From Misgurnus anguillicaudatus (lineage: Eukaryota > Chordata > Actinopteri > Cypriniformes > Cobitidae), in contig NC_073356.2 in NCBI RefSeq assembly GCF_027580225.2, positions 3,348,001 to 3,412,000 on the forward strand: a stretch of DNA of 64,000 nucleotides. The letters run 5' to 3'. How positions within the stretch are numbered: position 1 is the stretch's first letter; the number at the start of each line of letters is the position of its first letter. A model generated the notes under the pieces. It was not told the origin of the DNA, made no database searches, and was given only the letters and a program-made list of their open reading frames with translations. The position numbers and the translations under genes were made by a program. Positions 34,241 through 45,847 of the stretch are shown here, piece by piece.

Positions 34241-35127
34241 CCGAACTGTCTGCGCAGCGCTACAAAGAAACGCCCTTTGACTCTTTACAGCAGAGTACCA
34301 GCAACATGAGAAGTGGTGGCACGCAAAGGAAGTGAAGGTACGCAGTACGCTAAAATATAAAGTGTCTGTACTGCGAGCACTGGTTTAGTTATTTACATCG
34401 TGTGTTGCTCTTTCACCATTGTGCACCCGCGCACTCGCTCTGTAGTTTGTAGCTCGCGCTCCGGCTTCTGTAAACAATAGCCGTTTCTTAATACAAAGTA
34501 CAGGAGAGTGGAGCAAAATAAGCCTTTATCTAGGCAACCATACAGATTTGTAGCCGTGTGACCCCAAATACAGGTAGCAACCATAATTTCTATTTGGCTA
34601 TGTTAAGGGGAAGGACAAATTAAAGAGTTATGATTAAAGTGATTTTTTTTTACAAAAAAAATCCTATCCTATCAAAGTAAAATTTATACATACCAGGTTG
34701 TTATGTCAAAGTAGATTTATTCAGGTCTAAAAATACCATAAATATTGGTGATAGGCGAATGATTTAGCTAAAGATTAGCCTGAATTACTAAGCTAGGCAG
34801 TTTTCCCAAAATGGTGGCTGTGGGGCAAAGTGAACCAGATGGGGTAAACTGAACCAGCGGTTCAACCCCACCACTGAAACCACTGAATATGTTTCATTAA
34901 AAAATATATCTGTGTAGTTTCGCACAACTGATTTGTTCATTTTTAAACATTTTAGAAAACATATCATGCCAAGACATTACAATATTACTACATTTTTATT
35001 TTATGCCTTTGGCGTTTTGGTCCATACTGAAAAATAAACTTACCACTAAGAAACGTCCATTGACAATCTCCAAACAATAACTTGTTCCTCAAAATCTGTA
35101 TTTTTATCTGATACAGACTCAAACATG

Positions 35128-35210
35128 AGTGGATGACATCAGAGTACCGCGAGAGCGATTGAAACCAACCTCCTCCGCCTTATTTCTCGCGGCACTCTGA
35201 TGTCATCTGC
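35128..35210. repeat. CRE/CGCGAGA palindrome
   Basis: 'gatgacatcagagtaccgcg' pairs with 'ctcgcggcactctgatgtca'; only about 45 bp separates the arms. 'ttgcggcgctgcg' after it resembles the outer arm of the 2067 copy. Confidence 0.7.
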
Positions 35211-35249
35211 TTGACTGCTCTTGCGGCGCTGCGTAAAGTTGACCACACC

Positions 35250-37190
35250 TAAAAACCGTACTGCTAAACTCGACAGGAATTCTCTGTGTATACCAGCACC
35301 TCCTTTATTAATTGTATAGCAGGAAAACTTCTATTTTACTTCTCAGCGTAAAAAATAGCTTGGTTTGGCGTGTGAACTGGCATATGTCAAATTAAGTTAC
35401 CCGATATCCACTTAATTTTAGTTATAAAAATTCATTTAAAATAACTTACAGCGTAGTAGGCCTAGATTTGCGTTTAAACAAAGGAACTGCAAGGTTGGGA
35501 ATTAAAACTCCACACGCTGGTCAAAACTTGAAAAACCGGTTTTCTTTTGATTCGCTCGCTGAGAGGCGATTAGAATTGGGGGTTGGCAAAGAATTGGCAG
35601 ACCTGGGGGTGGGTGGTTTTTAATTTCTTGACTTTCTGTGTCACTGGTAGCTGCTACTAGACGCATTACATTTTGGAATGAAATTCCTTCATGTCGTTTT
35701 ATTTATACACTGTAAAAAATATTTTCTGAATTTGTAAGTAAAGTTAGCATTAAATATGTTTTACAATTTTAAATGAATTTTTGCTTTTATTATAATTATA
35801 ACTTAAATAACTGTAAATATTTATTAAAAATAATATTACAAATTTTTTATCAAAAAGACAAATAACTTGATTCTCATTAATAATAGGCATGGAAAACAAA
35901 CTTCTAATTTTCAAACCCTCATACAGCTTGTGCCTATGTGCGTTGAACTTGAGAGCGCTTTAAGCGTTTATTGTGTCTTTCAGCACATTACATATATGAC
36001 CCCTTCTGTCTAAATGAGTGGGATGTTTTCAAATACTCTATTAATTAAACATCTAATACGTTTTCTGAGAGTGAAATGATTAATACTAAGATGCATGTCA
36101 TGTCTGACATCTTGGTTTCGGTTTAAAAACATGCAGGAATTTGAAAATAAAATGCAGGACTTGCTTGATGTTTAAAAAGTTATTAAGAGAGATAAGTTCG
36201 GGACTGATTTATGTTAAAAAGTTATTAAGATCAACAAGACTCGCGCTGACTGACAGATCCGAAACGCAACGCACAGACACGCAAGTACCTGCACTGACAG
36301 AATAGTAAAAAAACATCTGTTTTGGCAAGAATTTACGAAAGCATATTAAGCATTACAAAAAACTTGTTAAGCTCCTTATTAAATATGTCCATAGCCTACA
36401 GCGTTTGCGCGAACAAAACGAACTGTTTTAAAAAAAAACTTTCTCATTAATCTTCATCTAAATTAATAAATAATCAGATATTCGTTTATAATTTCAAATA
36501 ACAGTATGCTCTATTATTTAAAAGTCAGTTTTGACTTAGTTCAAAACAAGCAAAATTATTTTAAACAAGGTAATTAGAAAGATGTAATTCAAATGTTTCA
36601 GCTGTTATTTACTAACTTTTTTATGTTAATTGCAATTCATGTCATAATAATCTTCAGTATACATTTTGCTTTTAAAATGTTACATTTTCATATTTTTATC
36701 TATTTACTTGTTTATTTTATATTCACCTAGATTGACAATGAAGCTGGCTTTAACTTGAAGTAATTAAAAGATCATCTGTGACCGAAGTCACAGAGACACA
36801 GAGTTATTAACGAATATTTTATTATCAGAGTGCAGCATTTTCTCAAGGTTTTCTGGTCTTGTGTAATTAAATAAAACAAAAAAACTAAAATGATAATTTT
36901 TTACAGCTGGATTAAAAGAAGCTTGATATTAGGAGCGTTTAAAAAACTAATTCCAAAACATCTCGAGTTTCTAAATAAGGGACGCGCAGAAAATGTCATT
37001 CATTCATGTAATTTTATAGATTACACTCATTCACTTAACACACATATTATGCGTGCTTTAAGGGCTTTATAATTTAGCTGTAAACACATGATTATGTCTG
37101 TCCGAATATTTTTTCTGCTATTCGGATGAATTCGTTATTCGTTTTAAAGCCATTATCCGTGCCCTTCCGAATAACGCATTCGGCTTCGGG
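35250..37190. other. AT-rich non-coding stretch
   Basis: About 1.9 kb of AT-rich sequence inside the Harbinger element. I see no gene, no clear inverted ends and no tandem array. The short frames (for example 36890-37072) look random. Confidence 0.6.
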
Positions 37191-37195
37191 CACAT

Positions 37196-37275
37196 CCCTA
37201 ATATATATATATATATATTTGACAAATATATATATATATATATATTTGACAAATATATATATATATATTTGACGA
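37196..37275. repeat. AT microsatellite with 27-29-bp higher-order unit
   Basis: Blocks of TATATA are separated by 'tttgacaaatat' three times. The minus-strand Ile/Tyr-rich frame through it is an artefact. Confidence 0.85.
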
Positions 37276-37999
37276 ATGCTTATCAGTACATTACTTTTTT
37301 GTTTCTTCAACTTTAAAGATGAATATTCTCATTAGAGATGGGCAATTTTTTGCAATAGCACATTATATTCAAAATTTTGAGCTCATAAAAAAAGATTTTT
37401 CGCTTATTTAAACGACTTGTTTATGTTTTTATGCACGTTTAGTTTTGGTGCAATTTCCCAAAAGCTTAATTAGGAAATACACACAACACGCTTACCTTAT
37501 ATTTTCTTATATTTCTACTTATATTCCTACTGTTCGGTAATGCAGAAAAGCGCAACACAACCATGTTAAGCTATTAAAACGTTCAGATGCAAAAATGAAC
37601 TAAATGTAAAATTAGATAAACTAGTTAATGATATTGCGTAAATGCGCTCGGTCTCTTCAAAGGTCTTCGCGAGTTATTTTGTTATAAGACTCAGTCATCA
37701 TACATCAGGTCTCTTGTACTGTAAGTACACGGAAAAAAATAAGACAAATGATGCGCGTTTGGGTCGGATTTTTATGAAGAATATGTGACTGTTTATGTAA
37801 CAGGCAAAGACAACTTCGCCAACGAAATGTTTGCCAAAAAAGCGTGCATTTGTATGACATCAAAGAGTATCGCCTAAACACAGAAATTCCGTGTCATGTT
37901 ACTTCAATATCATACAGTATACACTCAGCATGAAGTCAATCACACAAATTGTCATCAGTATGGCCTACATGAAACACGACTGCCATCTACAGGTTTTTC

Positions 38000-38130
38000 T
38001 ATTTCCTGCGTCCCCCACCGAACCCCCCTTCTGCGGGATCTCGCAGAATTTCGGAAGTGCTCGCGGCATTCTGGTCTCAGAGACACGCATTTTTAAAGGC
38101 CACATCTGTATAATGACTCTCCTGTAATCT
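38000..38130 (-). pseudogene. Relic 3' end of a second Harbinger transposase
   Basis: The plus-strand text 'tttttaaaggccacatctgt' is the complement of the coding stretch near 28160-28180, and 'ctcgcggcattctgg' and 'ctgcgggatctcgcagaatt' echo the end of exon 3. The minus frame still reads TDVAFKNA. It is in inverse orientation relative to the intact transposase, hence an older insertion of a related element or an inverted duplication. Confidence 0.6.
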
Positions 38131-39460
38131 TGGTACCATGTTTATATGGCATGATGAAGCATTGTTACCCTGAAACTTTCCGTTGTTTACTTTTTTACTG
38201 TTTATATGTGTGTGATAGGATTGATGTACAGAATAAACATGATTGAGAACATATATTTTTCTTGTTCTTTTATGTTGGTAACTATATATGACACATAATT
38301 TATGTATAATTGGCTGAAGCACCCTAATTGCCATAAACAATGGCAGCATATTATATTTTATTTTGTGAAGTGTACTTGGACTGCACTTATACCAGACACT
38401 AAATAAAATGGATGTTTAAGATGCCTTATTGGAAATGTACGTTACTCATGTATCAGTATCATAACTTTGTCTCAAGATCCACAATAGTATTGTAAACTCT
38501 TTCCGGGCCACTTTAAATCAAATGCGTATTGAAAAAGCTGTATTGTGTAAGCGTACTGTGGAGCTTACATTAGAGGAAAAAAATTCTTGTTTTTACAGTG
38601 TGACCAGTAATGCTAGTCTTTCTGTAAGCGCCTGCTATCCTAAACAATGCTCTTGAACCCAGGTGAGAAACAAGTACGCTTCCAAAATATACTTAACATG
38701 CTCTATTTTTGCGCACTCATTTCGTACTTAATATACCAAAGATTCATGTTGAAGTGTACTTCACTGTGCTACTTTGAGACACCTTAAATATGAACTAAAA
38801 TGTGCAAAAAAGGTATTGAGGTACCACTTGTAGTAAACTTGAACCCATCTTTGTATGAAGGTTGAGTTGAAGTTTAATACAACTGTTAACTTAATGTTAT
38901 TAGAGATAGTATGTTAAAAGTGATCTTTAGTTCATATTCATGGCATCTCAGAATAGCACAAATAAGTTTGATCTACAGAACATCTTAAGTACTAAAGATG
39001 AATTTTTTGTATATGAAGTACAAAATTAGTGTGCGAAAATAGAGCAATTTAAGTACACTATGGCAGTGTACTACTTTTCACTTTGGAAATATGAGATGTT
39101 TTAAAGCAATCTATCTCCTGGTCAAATGCATCAATTGTTTTGTGAAAAAATAATTTGATACGAAGTTGATTAATGTAAAGTAAATTTTTTCTTAAGTGAG
39201 GAACAAAACAGTAAAGAACAGAAAATCATGTGTACTGACAATAAAGGCAAAGTAATTAAATATACCCTCATTATGTTTCAGCGCAATGACTTTCACATGT
39301 CGGTGGAATTGGTAGCAGTAAATTTGTAGTTTTATAATGCAAACTCATGGTTTTATTTTAAATATATATATATATATATATTGTACCGGTATTACTTTGT
39401 TTTCTGAAGTTTCTTTGATCCCCTAATGATGATTTCACAATCAACTGACAACAGGTTAAA
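38131..39460. other. Non-coding Harbinger interior
   Basis: About 1.3 kb without a gene. It contains a (TA)n run near 39362-39380 and repeats of 'aagtgtact' and 'aagtacact' type without clear borders. Confidence 0.6.
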
Positions 39461-40029
39461 TGTGTATTCACCTTATTTTTCACGACAACATGGGCGGCGC
39501 CATTTCGCTCATTTTGTCAACGTTCAACACCGGGCGCATAGACGATGAGCAGCTGAGACAGTGACTGAAGGCGACGCGTTAAGCTTAAAAAGCTCACCCG
39601 AGCGCCTTTATGTTTCTTTCTTACCAATTTTAAGCCAACTGAGGAATACCCTTATCCCAAGGTTTGACTACGATGTTCCGGTAACTTTAAACCACGCCGG
39701 GTGTTGAAAAGGTGGCCAGTTTCAGGTAAGCTATCTTAGCTAACTTTGTGCTCGTTCGCCTAAAGTTAGATTTGTGAAGTCCGTTCTACAAATACACTTA
39801 AGATCAGTGCCGGTCTTTCCTATACGCAAACTAGGCAATTTGCATAGGGCCCCGCACCACTAGAGGGCCCCCTTGATCTCAGAATGATTTAAAACCATTA
39901 TATCAAAGAAAAATTATTATTATGTTTAATGAAAACAAGGCGCTATAATTTAAATAATTTGCAAACTTCCGAATTTATGCGGGTTTTTAAAAATACTTAA
40001 TGATTTCTTAAATCAGTGATATACTCGGA

Positions 40030-40290
40030 CAACATGCAGGCAGTCTCTCAATCCGAAGGCTGCAGCCTTCAGAGGTCACATTTGTAGGCTGCATATGCGT
40101 CATAAAAACGTATTTCAGAATATTAACAATTATAATGTTGACTATTATTCTTAGTTAATGGTTAATTGTTATATTATGTTTATGACTTGCAAATGAAATG
40201 CTCATTTAACTTAAATAAATCAGGCTTGATGACGTATGCAGCGCGCATATGCGAAATCCGGAGGTTGCAGCCTTCAAATTTAGAAACGGC
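40030..40290. repeat. MITE with 'ggctgcagcct' ends, copy 2
   Basis: 'ccgaaggctgcagccttcag' and 'ggaggttgcagccttcaaat' are the ends; paired 'gcatatgcgtcat' and 'gatgacgtatgc' lie inside. Relative of 6358-6612. Confidence 0.7.
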
Positions 40291-40587
40291 CGCGTGGATG
40301 ACGCAGAAGAGTGATTTGGTAACGATGCGCATATTATATGCCCACCATTGATTTAAAACAAAGCTATCCGTCTGGGGCAGAATAAAGGGGAAAAAACGTG
40401 AAGCAAGGGAACAAGATAAAGGATTTGCGCGAGCAGATTACATATATAGTCAATGCAAAGACGCATCCACACGCGTCCTAGCATGGGGCGATGCAAATGA
40501 CGCGAATTGGGTGACGCAATTGCCGCGAAAACACGCGCTTTTCCCTTTGAACTTCAAGAACGCGCTCTCGCGCAGGATAATTTGACA

Positions 40588-40618
40588 TCATGAGAGAGAG
40601 AGAGAGAGAGAGAGAGAG
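40588..40618. repeat. (GA)n microsatellite
   Basis: A pure GA run. At the related inverted position near 1858-1870 there is a shorter CT-rich tract ('ctctctctatctctcatctc'). Confidence 0.85.
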
Positions 40619-41681
40619 GTAAGAATGGTGCCCACCTCAAGAAAACTTATTAGAAGACTTGAAATTTGTAAAGGATTAAAGTATATGTCACTCGTTTAAT
40701 TAGTATGTTAACTGGATAACACTGGATATAACTCATTGTATAGTTTAATAAAATAATGTATTTTGATTACACAAATCAAACCTAACTATATGATTGTTTT
40801 CAGCTGCTGACCAGCATAGGGAATCTCTATGGCTAATTTATAAGACATGTTGCTGATACAGTACTGTGTGTTGTACCTTATCTTGTTAATTAAGTCTTTT
40901 TGGGCATCTTATGCCTAGAATTATTCAAGGAGATTGATTCTTTTAACTTCCTTTAAAGTTTGATCAATTGTGCATAATGAAATGTGCAACAAATGGATAT
41001 AGGGTGTCAAACTCATAGATTTGCAATATTTAAAATCAGAAACTATTTTTAAAATATTTGGGGTCAACCTCTATGACAGCTTTAAAGGGACACTTCATCA
41101 TTTTGCATCATTGAAAGAAGGAAGTGCAATATCTTTGTTGAGGGAGTGAGACTACAAACACCCCTTTTCTTTGTAAAATAGGCACCAAATTCTAAATGTA
41201 TGTTACATTTCGACTACAAATATAACACTTTCAATAAAGATTAATGTTTCTACGGGTGAAATGCTCTTTTAAAGCTGAAACTTATCAAATCCTATCAGAG
41301 GTCCAGAATGTCATTGAAACACACCAGTGGCTTTGCTGTCATCAGTATTAAACATGTTACCCCTCGAAGTACCCCTCCCCACAGAGCCCCCCCCCCACAT
41401 AACAAATCCCAATTTAACCCCTGTGTATTAACAGTATGTATTTATATTCAATTTAATTTGATTCATTACATTCATTTAGATCAGGTTAATTTTTTAGTGC
41501 TTCTCACAGCACATTTTAAATCAAAACAACTTATCAGCAAATACATGTTTCATGTTATAATCAGCAAGTTTATCAGTAAGGGTTTCAAAGTAATGTGCAT
41601 ATGGGAATAATATACAGCTATAAGATAATACACTATGTGGTTAGTTAACAACTAACTAACAGCAACATTGACTGGGTTTTA

Positions 41682-41964
41682 CCCAGATAGCACAAGTACG
41701 TCTGTAAGATGTCTGGTAAAGATCTGGAGATCTGGAATACATCTGGTGTGTAAAAACATCTTATAAAGGAAAAGAGCTGCTTTACATACATTCTAAATCA
41801 AACACGTCTTGCAGACATCTTCAATATGTCTGTCTATATGACATCTTTAAGGAGACGTCTCACAGACGTATTGCAGATGAGAAAACAATCTAAATAAGAC
41901 ATCTTGCAGATGTAAACGCAGACATCAAATAGACGTCTTCAAGATGCATGTGTGCTATCAGGGT
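41682..41964. repeat. MITE with 'acccagatagcac' ends and internal 'gacatcttgcagac' repeats
   Basis: 'acccagatagcacaagta' at the left pairs with 'tgtgtgctatcagggtct' at the right. The interior is made of variants of 'acgtcttgcagacatct' on both strands. The end sequence is very common in fish genomes. Confidence 0.7.
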
Positions 41965-42426
41965 CTGAATACACTGACAGAGGGCCCCTCACAAAGCTTT
42001 GCTTAGGGCCCCCCAGCATCTAGGACCGGCACTGCTTAAGATCAGTAACGTTAGTTTATAAAATGCAACTATTCGAATGGTTTTAATTGTCCACCTATAT
42101 TTTTATATTTACGATAGTACAACGAGATGTTATAGTACATTGCATTCTTACAGTAGCCCACGTGATTCCTACAAGTTACTGAGATTTCAGATGCTAGAAT
42201 GTCAGTTCATTTCTCATTCAGATATTGATAATGACCTATTTAACAACGTATTATTTAACACTGAAGTTAAAGGTTGTTTGTATAATGTTACTGTCTCTTT
42301 TTAATGCATCTCTCTCTTACACACTGTTCTGTTTAAGTATGGGTGCCATTTATATATTAATTCTCATGATGCAAGTTTATTTTAAATACTAACATAAAAA
42401 TGTTTATGGTTATATTGTTTTCACAG

Positions 42427-42597
42427 ATGCATTGATGTGTAGTGATGCAGTGGACAACTGTGAGGATGATACAATCAACATGTTCCTAAACTGTGATGCA
42501 GAAACACAATGGGAGGATCCATCCGTCTCTGACCACAACTACACTTTAAAATCACAACTCAACCTGAAGCAACCTACATCTGATATGGGAAAACAAT
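42427..42597 (+). pseudogene. Exon-like ORF fragment of unknown family
   Basis: A splice-acceptor-like 'tgttttcacag' directly precedes an open frame of about 57 codons, rich in Asp, Asn and Gln (NCEDDTINMFLNC, TQWEDPSVSDHNY). It is cut by a MITE at 42598. I do not recognise the family. With the donor at 39727 it may be exon 2 of a gene carried by the 39464-43924 element. Confidence 0.35.
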
Positions 42598-42826
42598 GGT
42601 GCAGTTTCCCTGACAGGGCTTATCCTGGTCCCAAGCTAAAATGCATATTTGAGCTACAATAATTTAAAAACACCTTTTACTGACATACCTCAACATATAT
42701 GAGTGCCATTGTTTTGTCACAAGATGCGCACCAGTCTTGTTTTTTTGTAGGGTTTGTTTGTAAAAACTAAAATGTCCTAATATAATTAAATCCTAGTCCT
42801 GTAAACCCTGTCCGAGAAACTGCTTC
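42598..42826. repeat. MITE of the 'gcagtttccctgacaggg' family
   Basis: 'gcagtttccctgacaggg' at the left pairs with 'ccctgtccgagaaactgc' at the right, and 'cctggtcccaagcta' with 'taaatcctagtcctg'. It interrupts the exon-like ORF. Confidence 0.75.
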
Positions 42827-43065
42827 AATGTGTTGAGCTGGCACAAATGTACATATCTCTGCTGAGAAACAACCATCTTTGGTTCAGCTTTACACAGGGT
42901 TGATATTGCATCCATTACACAGTCACCAAGCACTTTACCAGTACATACACCAACAGCTTCCAGAAAAACACTTGGGATCAGCTCCTGATGACTCCGATAA
43001 AGCTGTGTCTTAATTTATTGCAGGGTGGTCTTGCTTTACCTGTTGTAAAGTTACATTAAACCTTC

Positions 43066-43375
43066 ATATGTGATCAGATGTCATATGCAGTGATATTAAA
43101 CATTTACAGTGTGATCAGATGTTGTGCATTTATATTAAACTTTTACAATGTGATCAGATGTTGTGCATTTATATTAAACCTTTACAATGTGATCAGATGT
43201 TGTGCAATATTAAACCTTTACAATGTGATCAGATGTTGTGCATTTATATTAAACCTTTACAATGTGATCAGCTGTTACATGTCATGCAGTTATATTAAAC
43301 ATTTACTATGTGATCAGATGTAACCTCCCATGCAGTTATATAAACATTTACAGTGTGATCAGATATTATCTGTAA
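43066..43375. repeat. Minisatellite, about 8 units of roughly 40 bp
   Basis: Unit core: 'tttacaatgtgatcagatgt' followed by 'tgtgcatttatattaaac'. Two units carry small deletions and the last three a 'catgcagttata' variant. The plus frame through it (NLYNVIRCCAFIL repeats) is a by-product of the repeat. Confidence 0.88.
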
Positions 43376-44249
43376 GGAATTTCTTAAACCATATGTGAGC
43401 TTTGTAGATTCCACTTAAAAGGATTTAAGTCTCCTGATTTGAAGGAATAAGTTGGCAAGTTTGCAAATGAATTCTATCATGGTACCACATAAAAACGAAA
43501 TAGTTATTGGACTGGCTAAGGTGCACATTTGCTATAAAAAAAAAAGACGAAATCACTGTGTAAATATTGGTAGACATACTTTTAATAATTTTCAATGTTG
43601 CTCCATCAACTCCTGACAGGACGAGGTAATTAAATATGCCAGGTTACTTGCCGCGGCCGCTTCATATCGTCTAACCACGAGACGATTGATGGGACAATAT
43701 AAGACTATCCGAGCGTCGTATGAAGTTTTAACCGTGCTCCTAATTTAAAACATTTACAGCAGTAGCGATATTTGTAATTTCGCTAAAGTTATAGTGAACT
43801 ACAAACAATCTTCTAACCACCAAACTAACCACCGAATGCACTGTGCCATATTAGCAGCGGAAGTCAGTTGACAAAATGCGGAAGAGCAAAGAATTAAAAA
43901 GGGGCGTGGCGGAATAAGGTGAATACAACTTGCTTTATTTATACAATATTAATAAAATATTTTAAACAAGTCTTTCTTTGAATTAAATATGTACATATAT
44001 TGACTAAAAATAAAAAGTACTAAAAGTAGTTAAGAGCAATGTGGTGCTCAAATAAGTACAATTAAAATAACACTACTACAAAAATTGACCACACACTTTT
44101 CGAATTTTTTTTAAAACAACAAACTCTTCAATGTTTGCACACTGTTAAAGCAGCAGTTGAGTGCTGTTATGGTATTTATATACAGAAGATTGCACACCAC
44201 ACCCTCAGAGAACAACAGTCCAAAAATAAAATGTTTTTTTAATGTCCAT

Positions 44250-45373
44250 CTAGTCTAGTTGTACGTAGGACCGAGACGACCCCGGCCTAAACACTGTGTT
44301 GTCCATGTCCTCCAAAGTACTTGTACTTGGATACATCAAAGTACTACGGCGAGGTGGCACATAGTATGGCGTGGGTGATGGTGTGGGTGATGGGGATGAT
44401 GATGGCATACGACGAAGGAGTTTACTTAAGAAGCGGTTTTGTGATTCTTGTAACTCTCGCATCATCGACATCTGTGTGGCTAGTTCTGCTTCCCTGGCTT
44501 GTTGTGCCTCCCTCCTCAGTCGCTCTTCATACTCTCGTTGCTCTGCCAAGCGAATTCTTGGTCTCTCCTCAAAGTCTCTGTCCATCTCCAAAAAAAGGTC
44601 CTTGACCTCTTTAACAATAAGCTGGGTCCTGGAAAGCGACTTTTTGGCCTTCTTAGCAGGAGGCGGTTGAGGGCATTCTGAAAAGACACAGCCAGGTATT
44701 ATTTTTATTGAATTGTTTAATCAGGAAAACACACATAATACATGCCAGTCAAAGCTGAAAAACACAAACCATGTGGACTATTTTAAATGCCCACACGTTA
44801 TTTAATGCGTGAAAACAAAAATACTCGATCAAAGTTTGTTTATTTCTCGTTTAAGAATGTTAATATTACAACACAGAACTCCTAATGGTTATGTTGCTCA
44901 CCTGAACGGTTTTCGATGTTGGGCGATAGTACTGGGCTGGAAGCACACGTGGACGCCGATGGTGATGAAGATGATGATGATGATGCGATATCACCGGAAC
45001 ATGCCAGCTCTGGTGTAACCTCTTCTTCGCCACTGTTAAACGAAGACTCCATGCTTCCGAGCAACGCAACTGGGTTTGCTGAGTGGCTGGTTCCCCAGAT
45101 AGTATAGCACAGGTCATAGAAAGGCCAGTCTAGTCTCCCGCTGCCGCTCTTGTTGTTACTGTCGTGTACCTGGTGAAATTTTTTGCGCAGCGTCTTCAGC
45201 TTGCTGATAACTTGTGATTTCTTTCTCATAAAGCCACGCTCGTGCATCTTTTCCTTTATGCGTTCGTACACCAGCGCATCGCGTACCGTGCCATTAATCT
45301 GGCGAACGATCTCTGCCTCCGCGCGGATACTGAGAAGCTCCCTGGTCTCAATTTCACTCCAGTTTGCAGACAT
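44250..45373 (-). CDS. Harbinger Myb/SANT-like (trihelix) DNA-binding protein, two exons
   Basis: Exon 1 45373-44902 ends TTCAG|GTGAGC; exon 2 begins at 44677 after TCTTTTCAG and ends with a stop at 44250. They join in frame to 299 residues. Residues 1-95 form a Myb/SANT-like domain with spaced aromatics (NWSEIETREL, FYDLCYTIWG). A Ser/acidic linker follows (about 105-150), then a basic PPAKKAKKSL patch likely to be a nuclear signal. A charged coiled coil rich in Arg, Glu and Gln (about 175-235) and a Pro/Ser tail complete it. Such proteins recruit Harbinger transposase to the nucleus and to the ends. It is convergent with the transposase gene and has an intact frame. Confidence 0.85.
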
Positions 45374-45680
45374 GTTGTCGTCGTCGTTGTTATCGTCTAT
45401 TGTTTCAGTACGAATGTAATTCTACATTTAAACCCCCCGGGCAAATAGTCGCTCGATATCTACGTCATTACGATGACGCGCGCGTCCTCACTTCGACACG
45501 CCCATTATGGCATTTGTCTGGCTTCTTGTTCACACAGGGGGTTACCCGCGTATCTTACTAGGTCCTCTTTCCGGCAACGATCCCAGAAGATTAACGGAAC
45601 AAGTTTTTGTTCACACAGACGCTTGTCTGGCAATTTTACGGGTATTTTCTGGGACCAAAGGTCTGTGTGAATGGGGTTTT

Positions 45681-45738
45681 GGTGTCCGGATCCGTGAATC
45701 AAATAATAAAGGGGAAAAGGCTTAATTCCAAGTCTACA
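45681..45738 (+). repeat. 3' LTR, second part
   Basis: GGTGTCCGGATCCGTGAATC onward to AAGTCTACA matches the 5' LTR 12222-12279 with one difference seen, and is followed by the target duplicate GAGAT. It shows where the Harbinger insertion ended. Confidence 0.93.
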
Positions 45739-45847
45739 GAGATGAAGGGCAAGGAGACAAGCAGTCTCAGATGAAATTCGAGCCACTTTAGTTGACCATG
45801 TCCTTGTTCATGGTATGACTATGAGGGAGGCTGAGCAACGAGTAAAG
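45739..45847 (+). pseudogene. IS630/mariner-type transposase relic, part 2
   Basis: A frame reads VDHVLVHGMTMREAEQRVK, the N-terminal helix-turn-helix region of a fish IS630-like transposase. It continues part 1 across the LTR element and is cut at 45847 by a hAT; part 3 resumes at 48558 with PNLSRFTVATIF. Confidence 0.75.

Larger units (their letters stand above)
39805..42034. mobile_element. hAT non-autonomous transposon, 2230 bp
   Basis: Ends CAGTGCCGGTC and GACCGGCACTG are flanked by the 8-bp direct repeat CTTAAGAT (39797-39804, 42035-42042). Subterminal 'catagggccccgcacc' and 'ttagggccccccagc' also pair. Nested in it are MITE copies at 40030-40290 and 41682-41964, and a block (about 40540-41400) that is an inverted relative of 1230-1960. 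No transposase ORF. Confidence 0.94.
39464..43924. mobile_element. 4.5-kb element with 'gtattcaccttatt' inverted ends
   Basis: GTATTCACCTTATT at the left pairs with AATAAGGTGAATAC at the right; next to them 'gggcggcgcc' and 'ggggcgtggc' also echo each other. Inside the left end is a CpG-rich stretch that ends in a good splice donor, TTTCAG|GTAAGC (39727). An acceptor-preceded ORF fragment occurs at 42427, on the far side of a nested hAT. This suggests a transposon with a spliced gene, now disrupted. No target duplication was identified and the superfamily is unknown. Confidence 0.5.
26078..45680. mobile_element. PIF/Harbinger transposon, 19.6 kb with nested insertions
   Basis: The ends are imperfect inverted repeats: GAGCCCTTTTCACACAGAGA at the left and, read inward from the right, AAAACCCCATTCACACAGAC. 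Extra copies of TTCACACAG stand at about 26160, 45529 and 45611, probable transposase sites. It is inserted at ATT of the 3' LTR; comparison with the 5' LTR shows the LTR sequence is otherwise continuous. It carries convergent genes for a DDE transposase (+) and a Myb/SANT-like protein (-), the usual two-gene Harbinger plan. The long interior (28.3-44.2 kb) is mostly secondary insertions and duplications. Confidence 0.85.
11663..45738 (+). mobile_element. LTR retrotransposon / class I endogenous retrovirus-like element, interrupted
   Basis: 5' LTR 11663-12279; 3' LTR 25514-26077 plus 45681-45738. The 5-bp target duplication is GAGAT (11658-11662, 45739-45743). Order: LTR, primer-binding site, gag, pro-RT, RNase H-integrase, polypurine tract, LTR. 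Sequence features (one zinc knuckle, QYVDDLL RT box, no visible env) fit an ERV1-like lineage. The two LTRs differ by roughly a dozen bases by eye over about 600 bp, so the insertion is neither brand new nor very old. Interruptions are a mariner MITE, an L2 LINE and the Harbinger transposon. The copy is defective: pol frame break, split gag-pol, split LTR. Confidence 0.9.

Noticed and set aside
43078..43323. Plus-strand ORF with repeated NLYNVIRCCAFIL
   Set aside because: By-product of a roughly 40-bp minisatellite; units with deletions shift the frame.
43066..43375. CRISPR-like repeat array
   Set aside because: Units are contiguous without unique spacers, and the host is a vertebrate.
44321..45725. 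Many plus-strand ORFs opposite the Myb/SANT-like gene
   Set aside because: Antisense shadows of the two real exons; they lack domains and the splice signals support the minus strand.
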